From positions 38,756,695-38,820,694 of the forward strand of contig CM049316.1 in assembly GCA_026874595.1 (NCBI GenBank): a stretch of DNA of 64,000 nt, in the 5' to 3' direction. Position 1 is the stretch's first letter, and each line of letters begins with the position of its first letter. The notes under the pieces were generated by a model that did no database searches, was not told the DNA's origin, and saw only the letters and a list, made by a program, of their open reading frames with translations. This DNA comes from Sipunculus nudus (taxonomy: Eukaryota > Annelida > Sipuncula > Golfingiida > Sipunculidae). Made by a program: the position numbers and the translations under genes. Positions 38,490 through 50,264 of this stretch are shown one piece after another.

Positions 38490-40704
38490 CTGGTGAAGAA
38501 TGGTTCATGATTCGAACTCAGCTGAACATATGTGGTAATGTTATCACACGAAAGGTCAACAGAAAGTAATCCCGTACAAACAATTTTAACCAACTGAGTA
38601 CAAAGAAGTTGATGAGTATAGGAGTATTGTTTTGGAGACCTGTTTGACAACAAGTGTATTATCGTTTCCTCTATTTTCTGAGATAATACGTTGTTATACT
38701 TTCATTCATTATTTAAGTTAGCGTAGAGAATGATAAACGATGATTGTATGTATTACTGTTGTTTACTGGTTACAGGTTTCTGTTTTACATAGACTTTATC
38801 CCAAGACTTGAATGCTCATTATTACTATACATTGAAAAGCACATATCAAATGATCACCGTATACCAGGAAAGGTCGACTCTGTTTCTAGAGAGTTAGTGT
38901 CTCATTAAACTTTTGATATTTATCAAGAGTTTTTATCAGTGATTAGATTTCAGTAATGTATTGTATGACTTATAGGAAATATGCGATATATGAATTTTAT
39001 ATCAAAGGACAAACATATCTACGAAGATTATTTGATAAGCACCATTCAACAGATACATTTAAATATAGCAGTTATCGAATCAATTATATTTGGCGGTATA
39101 TAAGGACGTACTTTATTTGCTGCATTACCAAGGGAACAAACATATATACTGAGAGCTGAGCATATTTAAATACACGTAAACAATCCTGTAAGTCCTATGT
39201 ATGGTATATAAAGCACTTGATTCAAGTCATGATCTTACCCGCCGGAGTGGTGAGTAAACTGCAGTATACAAAGTGACCAGGTCACATATTCTTCGAGAAC
39301 CAGCTGTCATTAGCTGAAAAACTGACAAAAATGACAATTATATAGCTCTCCCTAACCACCCACACACTCAGCTGAGAGAGCACCCCATGTCAATGGCGAG
39401 AATATATGGTACAATGGAGAAACTTCAGTAACTAATTATTCAGGGGAAATTAGCCGCAATACACTTAAATATGACGTTTAATGAGATTGTAAAATAACAC
39501 TTCCATGTGCAATCCCATTAACAAATATGATTTAACAATCATTGATTAATACAAAGTTTAATCAAATAACAGAGACGGCTCAAAATACCTTTGCTCCAAA
39601 GGGCTGGTTTTAACAAAAGCTTCATCGATTGCATTAATTTGTAATCGGAATTCCATTACGGGTCTGTTATGTCCTGATATACTAGGAGGAAATTGTTCAC
39701 TTTCAAATAAAAAAAAAGTTTGACCAAACATTTATTGGAATGTAAAATCTCATACAAAATCATGGGTTTACTGGAAAAAAGAGCTACAGACAATGTTACT
39801 GTACATGCTACAGGGCTGTAATAAGCGAGTCCATTAGCAGCGATTTATCTCTATGCTCAAAATAAATGGATGTTAATAGCCAAGGATGTCACGTATTACC
39901 AAACTATTATATAACTGTTTCACTTTTAGAATATCCACAGGCGTAATGGGAGTGCCTACCTTTTAGCATTGGGGCTATATTTCCCATGTAACCTTTATTC
40001 TAGGGAAATCAGTTGAAACAGTATGTGAAGTCAATAATTGCCTCTTTCATAACTATATCAAATAATATTCAGCCATCCTGTTAACATATACCACATCAAC
40101 GTCATTGGTCTTTAAATGGGTTTGATCTAAGTGCGACAACACAAGTAGCCTTGTCGAAATATAGCCAGCTCACAGCGATAAACCGAACGTTCTTCCTCTT
40201 TCGGACATGATTCTTTGATTAAGAAGAGTTTTGTTTGATTATTTTTTTTTACAAAAAGGCCTTTTGCTGTCGATAGAGTGGATAATGTTTTGGCGCCTTG
40301 GTTTCGATAATCATCATGAGGACATTTAACCATTTGTTTCAAGAGTCTCAGAAGCTTTACGAGGTAAGGCATCTACTTGGATGAAAAGCCTGGGTGTTTA
40401 ATAAGGTGGACGAACACTAGAGACTCAAGTTGTTTTATCGAGAATCATGAACACAGCTCACCGTATTTAAGACATGATGACAGGTGGATACTCATTTTCC
40501 ATGGTGTATTTTAATGTATGGAATGAATCAAGGTCTCTGAAAGTCTAGAAAGCCTTTATTAGATTTAAATGGAGCTCTGACATTGATACAATTGACACGC
40601 ATATGTGTATTGTGATAAATGGCCTCTCATGAAATGCACTTGGACTATTCTCTGAACATTCCAGTTGATTACAGATATTTGGCCCTACATTACAGATATT
40701 TGGT
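38490..40704. other. Intergenic between receptors 1 and 2, no gene seen
   Basis: AT-rich spacer of about 2.2 kb. The 38956-39159 open frame has no recognisable domain. A possible weak poly(A) signal ATTAAA occurs near 38904. Confidence 0.55.
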
Positions 40705-41691
40705 ATGTCGACATTACATCAGAACGGGACAGAGAACAGTGAAACTTCGCGTTACAAAGAGATCAAGGCGACATTCGACGACGTGTTTGCCGTTCTTTCC
40801 TTTGTTATCGTGCCCTTTATTATTGCTGGTAACTGCCTAGTGCTGGTAGCTGTCATCAAAGGCCGTTTGCTACGAACGGTCCCTAATATATTTGTGACTA
40901 GCTTGGCAGCAAGCGACTTGCTTTTGGGGGTGTTTGCAATTCCAGTATTTGTAAGTTTACTTTATATTGATGTTGAAAATGCAGATTTTCGATGGCCTTG
41001 TACGATAGCTTTCGCAGCTCTGACATATCTAATGGGTGTTTCAATGTTTAGTTTAATGGCACTGTCAATTGACCGTTATTTGTGTATAATCACCCCATTC
41101 AAGTATGAGCGCTATATGGGGAAGAAAGTGGCAGTCACGACAACAATTTGTTCCTGGCTGTATGTTTTCATTTTCGCTAGTACACCATCAATGGGTTGGA
41201 CAAACTGGACAAAAGAAACAAAGGTATGTAAAATGTCCAACGTTTTTCCATTCGTCTACACATGTATAGTTTTTGCCCATATATTAATTATACTTGTCGT
41301 CACTGCAGCACTGTATATGAAAATAATCCAAACTGCCCATGCCCAAAGCAGGCGGATCATGGTCTATCCAATTGACGGCGGTTCATCAACACAACCAAGG
41401 AAGTCTGGGTTTCGCCTCGCGAAGATGTTTATCCTCGTCATTGGGGTGTTCTACCTTTGCTGGGCGCCATATTTGATTTTGACAACAATACGAGTAATTC
41501 TCCCACCTCACGAACCCATGTGGCTCGAATTCACTGCACAAAGCACTTTGTTGATGGCCTTTTCCAATTCGTTTCTGCATCCTGTAATATATACTTTAAA
41601 GAATGCTCAATTTCGATATGCTTTTTCAAAATTATTAGGATTCAAGCGAGATCAAAGAGAAGAAATTGAGCCACCAGCTGCCATTACATGA
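40705..41691 (+). CDS. Class A GPCR, single exon (receptor 2)
   Basis: A 328-residue receptor in one frame with an ATG start; N-terminus MSTLHQNGTENSET carries an NGT sequon. Same family as receptor 1: GNCLVLVAV in TM1, LAASDLLLG in TM2, RWPCTIAF before TM3, IDRYLCII, MGWTNWTKETKVC in loop 2, FYLCWAPYLIL in TM6. TM7 ends HPVIY instead of NPxxY (Asn to His at 7.49). Position 3.32 is Leu rather than Asp, so the binding pocket differs from receptors 1 and 3. No TM5 proline. Start chosen at the ATG nearest the homologous N-terminus; another ATG-led frame nearby (40619) is a shadow. Confidence 0.95.
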   Translation: MSTLHQNGTENSETSRYKEIKATFDDVFAVLSFVIVPFIIAGNCLVLVAVIKGRLLRTVPNIFVTSLAASDLLLGVFAIPVFVSLLYIDVENADFRWPCTIAFAALTYLMGVSMFSLMALSIDRYLCIITPFKYERYMGKKVAVTTTICSWLYVFIFASTPSMGWTNWTKETKVCKMSNVFPFVYTCIVFAHILIILVVTAALYMKIIQTAHAQSRRIMVYPIDGGSSTQPRKSGFRLAKMFILVIGVFYLCWAPYLILTTIRVILPPHEPMWLEFTAQSTLLMAFSNSFLHPVIYTLKNAQFRYAFSKLLGFKRDQREEIEPPAAIT

Positions 41692-41772
41692 AATAATGTA
41701 GAGAACGACAAAATATACACGGACCAAAACGATTTCTTTGCTTAGGCCAGTATTGCAGCTTACACAGTATAT

Positions 41773-41815
41773 GGACAGTCGCAGCTTAACCATAGACAAT
41801 CGCAGCTTAACCATA
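41773..41815. repeat. Short direct duplication
   Basis: 'gacagtcgcagcttaaccat' is repeated next to itself as 'gacaatcgcagcttaaccat' just downstream of receptor 2. Confidence 0.85.
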
Positions 41816-42565
41816 TCAGAAACGCAGAGGTGTGTGTACATATCCGTTGATATACATATGTTTGATTTGTATGTTGTAAATGGATAATATGAAATAATTC
41901 TCAAGCGGGGAGAAGCAGCAGTGTACTGCAGATCCAGTTTACAGCTGTTAAGTTACACCATGTGTGTAAATGTAATGATAAAAATTTTTGTAACGCATTA
42001 ACAGTCACATTACGCTTAAATGGAAGGTGGAGGTATAGCATTGAATTACGCTTGGAACCTGTCCGTTAAATAGAAAGGAATAATCGATATCATGGCCACA
42101 TTAAAACTTAACAGGAACCGGAGAATTTAGACACCGGTTTCTACAATGGAACATATTGCATAACATTCCCGAAAAAATGTTGTGTTACATAAAATAGGCA
42201 TGGCTGGTTCATAAAAAAGAAATGTTTGCTTGTGGCGAAACTGAATATACAGAACATTTCTTTTAACGGTATAATAACATACAACATTTTTTCTGGGAGT
42301 ATATAGAACACTATAACCCTACAGTTGTTGAAACACGTAGATATCTAAGCGCGAGTGGTGTTGTTTTAGGTTATAAAAAGATCAGGGGTAAGTCAAGATA
42401 TGGCAAAAGTGTTGATGTAAATATTTGTTTGATAGCGACGTTGCCCTTTATGTAGATTGTGCACAATCGAATGGCTAATACTAAGACCTGCCAAATAAAT
42501 AATAGTTTTTCAACCCTATGTAATATGTGTGCGTATTGTAAAGTGATATTTATTTGCATTGTATA

Positions 42566-42569
<4 letters not shown>

Positions 42570-42608
<39 letters not shown>

Positions 42609-42610
42609 GT
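42570..42610. repeat. (TA)n microsatellite
   Basis: TA tract downstream of receptor 2. Confidence 0.95.
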
Positions 42611-42837
42611 ATATATATGTATTCTTGTGAAACATGAAGACACCAAATGATGGTGTCAAGCGGTACAATTTGTAGCTACTGTCAATCTAAATTACGCTGC
42701 TTGCTTTCATTTATAAAGTCCTTTTAAGTGAATCCCCAATGTTTCAAAAACTTGGCTTAAAAGAAAAAAAAAGTATTTACTTTAGTCGACAACTATACAT
42801 TCAGTTGAATATTCCCGGCATTAAAAGTCACATACCA

Positions 42838-43290
42838 GTATATACCAGGTCGGAAACGCCCGAATACGCTAAGTCAAGCTGAATAATTATGTAAATAGTC
42901 GGAAGGAAAGTGTCATGAAAGCGAATTACGCAGTGCCATTATACGTACGTACCCCCTGTATTTTGATGGAATCATATTACCTGTTGTATGCGGTACATAG
43001 TTAATAGAAGAGCCACCGCGTATTCAGTATTTCCAGGTCGAAAACACTTGATTACTCTGTGACAAGCTGATTCATTTAAAAGACGGGAGGAAAGTGTCAT
43101 GAAAGGATTAACGCTTTGCCGTTATAAGTACCAACCCCCGGTATTTCAATTGAAGCGATGTAACCAGTTGTATACGTGGTGCCCGGTTTATGCAAGAGCC
43201 GTCCCATGTTCAGAGGAAACATTATTACCAACTGCATGCGTTGTAAAATAAATGGAACAGCCACATGAAACACCGGGGTACCTGGTTTCG
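42838..43290. repeat. Degenerate tandem repeat, about 185-bp unit
   Basis: Two clear units (about 42838-43010 and 43025-43215) share 'ccaggtcg.aaac', 'aagctgaat/aagctgatt', 'ggaaagtgtcatgaaag', 'gccgttataagtacc' or its variant, and 'cagttgtatacg' or its variant. A third, partial unit follows ('ccaactgcatgcgt', 'gggtacctggtttcgag'). Confidence 0.65.
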
Positions 43291-44811
43291 AGAGACCTGC
43301 GCGGACAGATTCCTGTGGACAACTGCAATATCTCGTTGTGATTCCTCGTACATTCTACATATGGTGGGTGATTATGGAAACTCCGTATGTCCCATATCCA
43401 TATGGCATCTAAGGAATGTTTCGCTGTGTTTTAAATGTTCTTTTTTAAATTTTGTCTGACGAGCCTGATAATGTGCTTTTGAATAAACGCCGGCCTTAAA
43501 TTGAAGCCGGCCTTGTTTAGACGCTGGGACAAAGCAGGATCTAAAAAAAAATTAACGCCTGGGTGTCTGTTCTAGGAAACACGGAATATGAAACATGTGA
43601 CAAGACTCTACTTTATACAAGAGATGTAAAGCCACATGTTAATTAAATTTCTATGTTGGCGTAGTGACATATTTCACCTGAACTAGAAATGTATGGAATG
43701 CCTACAACAGCCATGTTTTGCTGTACTTTGAATATAGAAACGAATTATTCTTTTTAAAGTGCATATATCTTACCATAGAGTAATTTTGACAACCAAAATT
43801 ATATATTTGCAAAGCTATCGACACATGTTAAGTTATGATATAATTGTTCATATGAAAAACGTGGTACTGATGCATTTCTTATATCAAGCATGGTTATTCG
43901 TTCTAGAACAACATGATTTGTGCGACACAATGTAAAAAATATTGATGAGCTCGTCTTCGTCCACTCTAGCTATTATTTTCAGATATGTTCATATATTGTT
44001 AAAAATATATTATAAAACTATTCTAATAAAGCTGAATATTATACATTAATGATAAATATTTTAATTGCTTTGTAATTAATTTTACTAACACTTGGAAGTC
44101 AATTCGGGAATCGTATATATAATATATGTATTTATGGTGACGGACATCGGCGTGTTGTATTCCTTGTGGCCATTGCGGGTTAATTAGAGTAGTGTTTATG
44201 GAGCAACCCTGTTCAAACATACTCTGTGATGTTTGCCATTTAATCCCCTATCACAAAGAAGGAGTGAGTGCTGTTCGTCTATCGAAAAAAACGGACAATT
44301 GGTTAATTAGCTGTGCATGTTGAAACGAGCTGTCCCGTACATGTTAAACCCATATTTTACACGAAATACTCCGAAAATTCTTTAACTTATTTAGGAAATA
44401 AAAGTGTGAATACTATGAGTTCAAGTGTGAGTTCAATGTAATTTGAGATATTAGTGTCACCAGAGGACTGTGACTTAGTTATTTTATTGCATATTCAAAT
44501 AGATACAACCAGATAATTGTTTTAATAATTTATTGTATATTTATATGGAGTATCATGTTAAGAAATGAGCACGAGAACCTGGGATAGAAGCACAAGCGCC
44601 TCGTATGATTTGAATTTCAGTACAGTTTAATTCTATGGGAGCTGTCTCTGGTAGGACGATCTCTAAAGCAACGTTGTTTATTGTATACTTCAAAGGCCGA
44701 ACACCTGCTAAGTATGCTATTTCTCTGGGTTGGATTTCTGGAGGCGTGGCCATTTAATATTCATGTAATTAGTGACAGTTGGCATAAAAGGGTGTGATGA
44801 TTTGCCAAAAG
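43291..44811. other. Intergenic, no gene seen
   Basis: AT-rich; no domain or RNA gene recognised. Confidence 0.55.
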
Positions 44812-45215
44812 ACATTTGGGACTTGTGACGTCAGCAAGCACATAAAAACTCTGGTCGAGAAGAAAATCGCTACAACTGCCTGTTCAGCGCGCCAGTTTGG
44901 TGTAGTCTGACGATTGTCCACAGTCTAGAGGCAAGTCTGTGTTCATCAAGGTGAGTCTGTACAGCTGTGAGGCGATGTCTGTTTATGTAAATAGTTTGCG
45001 TCTGAACTCTGTAACGAATGTCGAAACGAATATCGCAATTCCTGACGGACTGGTTATCCGGCGACCTTGTATCTGTTGTGAGCGCTTCTAGAAACAAACG
45101 GCCAAGGACTTCATTTACACCGAAAATCTTAGAGGTAATGAATATCTTTGTGCGGAGAGATATTCAGATACCTAGTGCAGGATGCTTCTAGGAGACATCT
45201 GCTGTAAAAGACATT
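44812..45215 (+). repeat. CRE/TATA-bearing repeat segment, copy 2 (plus)
   Basis: Plus-strand counterpart of 32225-32705: 'ggacttgtgacgtcagcaag' with TGACGTCA at 44826-44833, and a TATA-like 'cataaaaac' again 7 bp downstream. Further matches: 'tgtagtctgacgattg', 'gtctgtacagctgtgaggcg', 'aatatcgcaattcctgacg' and 'tggttatccgg'. The spacing of CRE and TATA is identical in both copies. Confidence 0.65.
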
Positions 45216-46451
45216 GATTCTAATTTTATATGGAATAAACTGTGAGCTTTCAAAGAGGATAGGAGGCTTCTGAGGGGGACAACGACAGTTGTCAATCGGT
45301 TTGGGGATACTGTACTAAGCGCTTATTTGACACTTACAAATCATTCATACTGAGCGGTTCAGATAGTTACTAATTATTTGATCACTTGTTGCCTACCTAT
45401 TAGACAAATGGACTTCATAAACGTGTACAAACGGTATAGTTTCTTCCAATCAATTTTAGGATAAAAATATTTTAGTGGTCAGACAACATTTTTATTGTAA
45501 ATTTTTGTTAACATAACGGTGCCCCTGGATACCAAAAAACAGGGACTTCTATCAATACTTTGCCTCTGCCCAACTCCGCTTCAGAACACTACACATCTTC
45601 ATGTTTCAATTTCAGTGCCGATTGAACAATCTCGGAGTTAAAGCATTGGCTCTCTGAGACTTTATGTTGGGTCATGCGATTCCTACTTTGAATAACATTT
45701 CTTTTTATAGTTTTAATATATGATGCTGCATTTTTATTAACGTGACGAATGGACTAAAGTGGTATTCTAACTTTATGACAAGTTTATATAAATTTTATTT
45801 GATTTACTAATCACTTTTGACTAATCCCCGTGATACGTGACAGGTAGGACTCGAAATTTAATATTAAATATTTCATTTTTGTCTTATGTATTATAAAAAA
45901 ATTACTCTTTGTTTCTTTTTATTGTCTATCAATATACTCTGTGGACAGCTTTAATTTTAATAGGACCGCATACCAAAACCAAATAAACTGGCTCTACATG
46001 GTCCTTCATGATAAAATATATATGTAAGAAATAAAAGGAATATCATCTGAGGTACGAATTTAACTTACAAAAATAAAATAGGGTACCGCTTATTTGGTAT
46101 AGTCCATCAAACCTGTGTTCCAAACCTGATCTTTATTATACTTCAGTAAAAGGGAGAGGTACTCGGTATCTCGTTCTCTAAATGCATGGTTGTCAGCAGA
46201 GATGATGACAAATATCGCTCACTATCTATATCTATCACACCTCATTTATACCACTTTCCGTCATCTCCTACAGACCCCACAAAAAGCGCAAAAAACTCTC
46301 ATTGATTAAAAGTTGTGTATCTCTGCCTGCAACGTTCAATACATTAAGCCTCAAATGCGTGATATATGTTATAATTTGCTGCTCTGCATTATTCACCCAT
46401 AATTTTAATTCAACGAGCAATTTAATTTTGTTACAGGTGCCCTTTTTATTG
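45216..46451. other. Intergenic, no gene seen
   Basis: AT-rich sequence between the CRE segment and the LTR-like unit. No internal retroelement protein was recognised here. Confidence 0.5.
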
Positions 46452-47193
46452 TGTGACACGGGCGTAACTCGTGTTGTAGCGCCCTCGCCGGGCCGCTTGT
46501 TGGACTCTCAGTTTAATCCGTTCTGGATGAACTCTCGTTGTCATGCTAGCCTGGGGCTTTCTCGCCTGGCTGAGCCGGGTCGGGATCATGTGTGGACCCT
46601 GGTATGTAGAGACACAGCGATGTTCTTCTAGATGATTCTTTTAACGCGTGTTTACTGTGTATTTTGTTATCCTTTCGACTGTTCGAGAAGTAGAAAATTC
46701 TCGGCTTGGGGCAAGAAGTTATAAATAGGGGGCTGTGTTTTAAAGCAGAGAGAGGTGAGAGAATATTCCAGCGGACACAGACGTAAGGGACCTATCCGAT
46801 TATCCAGTACATGTAATTTCAGGGATTCTACTATTACGTACTCTTTACAATTTAGTGCTGCTTGTCTCAAGTTTACTTTCTGGATTGTTATTAGAGCTTT
46901 ACACTGGACTGATATTCTCCGAGAATATTCGTGTAAACTGTTCGCCGGCTTATACATTTTAAAGGACTTATCGTTGTGACAGTGATTGTGTCAAGGTACT
47001 GTGCTCTTTGTTTATTTTACTTGTGTGATAGTATTGATTTGTTGTTGTACTGCTGTGATACTGAGTAATTGTATTGATTTAGTGTATTGTCATGTTAGGT
47101 TGTTTTAGGAATGAATTATAGTTACTTTTTTACAAAAAAACCAGAAACTTCTTTATTCATTCCCCTAGAAATTTCAGGCGGCCTGGTGTTACA
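46452..47193 (+). mobile_element. LTR-like unit, copy B (plus)
   Basis: Starts TGTGACAC and ends GTGTTACA, a classical TG...CA inverted terminus. TATAAATA lies at 46720-46727. It matches the minus-strand unit at 32907-33623 through 'ttataaataggg', 'attccagcggacac', 'attttaaaggactta' and 'attgatttagtgtattgt'. GC-rich U3-like start (46460-46610). No target-site duplication is evident, and no gag or pol was seen on either side, so it is a solo LTR or fragment. Confidence 0.7.
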
Positions 47194-49162
47194 GAATCTG
47201 ATTTTTTATATCTCCTTGACAAAATGTATGTCCATCAAACATTCGTGATCTGTTGATATTACAATGAGCATACTATATCTAAAAGATAACACTAAGTTAT
47301 ACAGACATTCATTCCTACAATATTAAAGATCAATCAGTGGTACCAAGTGCAGTTCCTCTAGAACCTTGTTGATTTAATCATAGATACCATGGCTTGTCGG
47401 GTAAGGCTTCCTCCTAATTCAATATTCCAGTGAAAGATGATGCAGGGTTCTTAACTGGCCAATTATATCATTTACTTACTTCCTGGATGATCAAAACAAT
47501 ACAGGCCGTCAATCACAAAGACACCCAGGATTTTGGCTAATATTCAACATTGTTGAAGTGTCACGATGATTTGTTTTCGTTCGACGGGTATTTCTCGCAT
47601 GTTAAAGGTACATCAAAGAAATATTGGATTAGGAATCTGATTCTAGCAATATCAAGTTCAACTTAAACTGGCCGAGATGTAAAGATATGACTCATTTCAC
47701 CATTAATTCATTAAACATAAATGCCGGGCTATGGCGTTGATATACTTGAGCAGGAATTATTTCGTAGATAAAAATGTTATAAGTGGCAGTAGATCAATTT
47801 TCTCTTCCTGAAGCCGCAAATGATGGATGAGTTTCAAGGTATGATCACATGCGAACCTGGATTTCAATAAATAATTGAATGTTTCAAACAATAGAGCCCG
47901 CCCTATCGACAACGCCAGGATATATTCACACAGGTATTTGTTCCAGCTATGAGTGAATTTGTGCAGTGTAAGAACAGGTTTCTTGGTTCAATTCTGCGGA
48001 CAGGAATAAAGACCTGTAATGAGGATCCTCTTCATTCTAGGCGCAATCGGTCTGTGTGTTGTATAAGGAAGAAGGGAATACAACGTTGGCAAGATATATA
48101 TTGTACTTGCCCTATCTGGTTGTACATTAAAAATGTAATATTTGGGGGGAAGATATATTAATTTACCCCATACCTTGTGAAACGACTTAAATGCCTTTGA
48201 TGGGGCCGCAGAAACTCTATATATCTAGTATAAAGATACTTTTGACGCACATCAGAAGTATAAGAATACTCGGGCAGATCGATAGTCCACGGCCATATTC
48301 ATAGAGTACTAAATGTCAGAAAGGACAGTCGCTCATTCCACAGAATAGAAGTGTGCTGACGATATAGCTGTAAATAATAACAGACCAATATAGACACTTC
48401 ATATTGACTGAGAGGGGCTACTTTGAGTCATGACACCAGTCCTGTGGACAACAACACTGCAACGGCCATCCATCCTTCTGCAAGGATATTACCGTATCGA
48501 CCCGACAATTTTAACATCAGGTCAGAATTGGAAAAAAAAGAAGGATACACGTGGATATCCGAACGAAGTTTTGGGGTACAAAAGTGTTAATCGCACAACC
48601 CTCCGGGCACTTGCTTGTATGCGATCCGACAAACACGGAAGAAGATATACCAGTGTGCTGAGCTATATAAGGATATCTTTCCCACATGGCGGGTGCATTT
48701 GAAAAGAAGGCAAACTTGTGTGACGGTTGTTCCGGCTTATTTCATGACTTCAGGGTTGTCAACAGAATTTTATGTGTAGTTCCTCGTCTGCCTTTTTGGT
48801 GCGAATTTTGTTATTACGGTACGCCCCCTCTGGTATCTCGACAGATTTTTATAACAGACGTTCAATAACCTAAGAGTGTTGACATCGCATATGTTTGAAT
48901 AAATATCGATATTGTATATAAACAATTAACATATGAAAGGCATGCAGGCCCTCCATAAACGCGACTACAGTGATCAATGTGTAGATTTAAACGTTTTTGT
49001 GTGAAGGCAAACTACCAACCGATATTTTTTTTACCCTGCCGGAACCTAGCACTTTAGCGATGTAGCTATATCATTATCTTTATATAACCTCATTCTGGAT
49101 GATTCATGTCTCAACAATAATAATGAGACTAGCCATGTACCTACATATGTGGCTACTTGTGA
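47194..49162. other. Intergenic upstream of receptor 3, no gene seen
   Basis: The first 80 bp continue homology with the flank of the other LTR-like unit. An open frame at 48430-48702 has no recognisable domain. Confidence 0.5.
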
Positions 49163-49225
49163 TACTTATGGAATAGCGCTGGAAAAGAACGTAAGGATGT
49201 TTCAAACTATGGAATAAAAGTTCCG

Positions 49226-50212
49226 TTGGAACGAGGCATTGCTACAACGCAAGGAATATCCAACACTAGTAAACAGACTGCAGATCAAAAAGATGGGATC
49301 AAGATATTTGATTATGTGTTTTCTATTCTTTGCTTCCTTACTGTGCCGTTTTTTCTTGTTGGTAACGCTCTTGTCTTGCTAGCAATTTACAAATTTAAGA
49401 GACTTAGAACTGTGCCTAATATATTTGTCGCAAGTTTGGCAGCAAGTGATCTGCTGGTCGCTTTGCTATCAATCCCGGTGCATGTCGGTATTATTTACAT
49501 CGGGAAAGAAAATTCTCACTCGCGATGGCCTTGTACCATGGCGCTTGCAATGGACATGTTCCCTGTAGGAGTATCTCTGCTTAGTTTGTTAGCAGTTTCG
49601 GTCGACCGTTATATGTGCATTATAACTCCATTTAGGTATGAACGCTACATGACAAAGAGAGTAGCTCGCGGCATTATGACCTGTTGTTGGCTGTACACAC
49701 TGATCCTGTCTAGCTTGCTTTCGATGGGCTGGACAACATGGAAACCAGAAACCAAGATTTGTAAACTATCGAAAGTGTTCCCTTTTGTATATTCATGTTT
49801 TATTTTTTTACACATCCTGGTGATCCTAATTGTTTGTGCCGCACTTTACATTAGAATAGTCGGCACTGCGCACGCGCAAAGCAAAAGAATATTGGTGCAG
49901 CTAACATTCAACGGCGCAACGCCTAGACAAAACCAAAAGGCTGGGTTTCGCCTGGCAAAAACTTTCTTGATTGTGATTGGCCTGTTTTATATTTGCTGGT
50001 GGCCATATTTTGTTCTAACCGTTGCACGAATGCTTGCAGCCCCTGAGCCACTGTGGCTCTCCTTGGCCGCACAAACCAGTATGCTCTTGGCATTTTGCAA
50101 CTCATTCTTTAATCCCCTTGTATATGCCATGAAGAACACTCAGTTTCGTGAAGCCTTCTCCAAATTGCATGGACTTAATCGGAATAGTGTAGAAGACACA
50201 GAACGCACGTAA
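49226..50212 (+). CDS. Class A GPCR, single open frame lacking an ATG (receptor 3)
   Basis: About 328 residues with a complete 7TM core: VGNALVLLAIYKF, LAASDLLVALLSIP, RWPCTMALAMDMFPVGVSL, VDRYMCIITPFRYERYM, MGWTTWKPETKIC, FYICWWPYFVL, FNPLVYAMKN. Asp is at 3.32 as in receptor 1. The frame is open from 49163 (after TGA at 49160-49162) but contains no ATG before TM3; position 49226 is TTG. A near ATG at 49209 is out of frame and meets TAA two codons later. Either a short upstream exon supplies the start or the start has been lost by an indel. A candidate AATAAA lies at 50900. Confidence 0.8.
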   Translation: MERGIATTQGISNTSKQTADQKDGIKIFDYVFSILCFLTVPFFLVGNALVLLAIYKFKRLRTVPNIFVASLAASDLLVALLSIPVHVGIIYIGKENSHSRWPCTMALAMDMFPVGVSLLSLLAVSVDRYMCIITPFRYERYMTKRVARGIMTCCWLYTLILSSLLSMGWTTWKPETKICKLSKVFPFVYSCFIFLHILVILIVCAALYIRIVGTAHAQSKRILVQLTFNGATPRQNQKAGFRLAKTFLIVIGLFYICWWPYFVLTVARMLAAPEPLWLSLAAQTSMLLAFCNSFFNPLVYAMKNTQFREAFSKLHGLNRNSVEDTERT

Positions 50213-50264
50213 ATGACAACAGTTAAGAACTAGTAAGGACTCATTTGCTAAAAAAGTTATGACA

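Larger units (their letters stand above)
41692..42837. other. Intergenic, no gene seen
   Basis: AT-rich spacer with a short direct duplication (41773-41815) and a TA tract (42570-42610). Confidence 0.55.

Noticed and set aside
46302-46631. Open frame with 'LLCDTGVTRVV', resembling a retroviral aspartic protease DTG motif
   Set aside because: The motif lies across the start of an LTR-like unit, the flanking residues do not fit the protease fold, and no reverse transcriptase or other pol domain was seen nearby.
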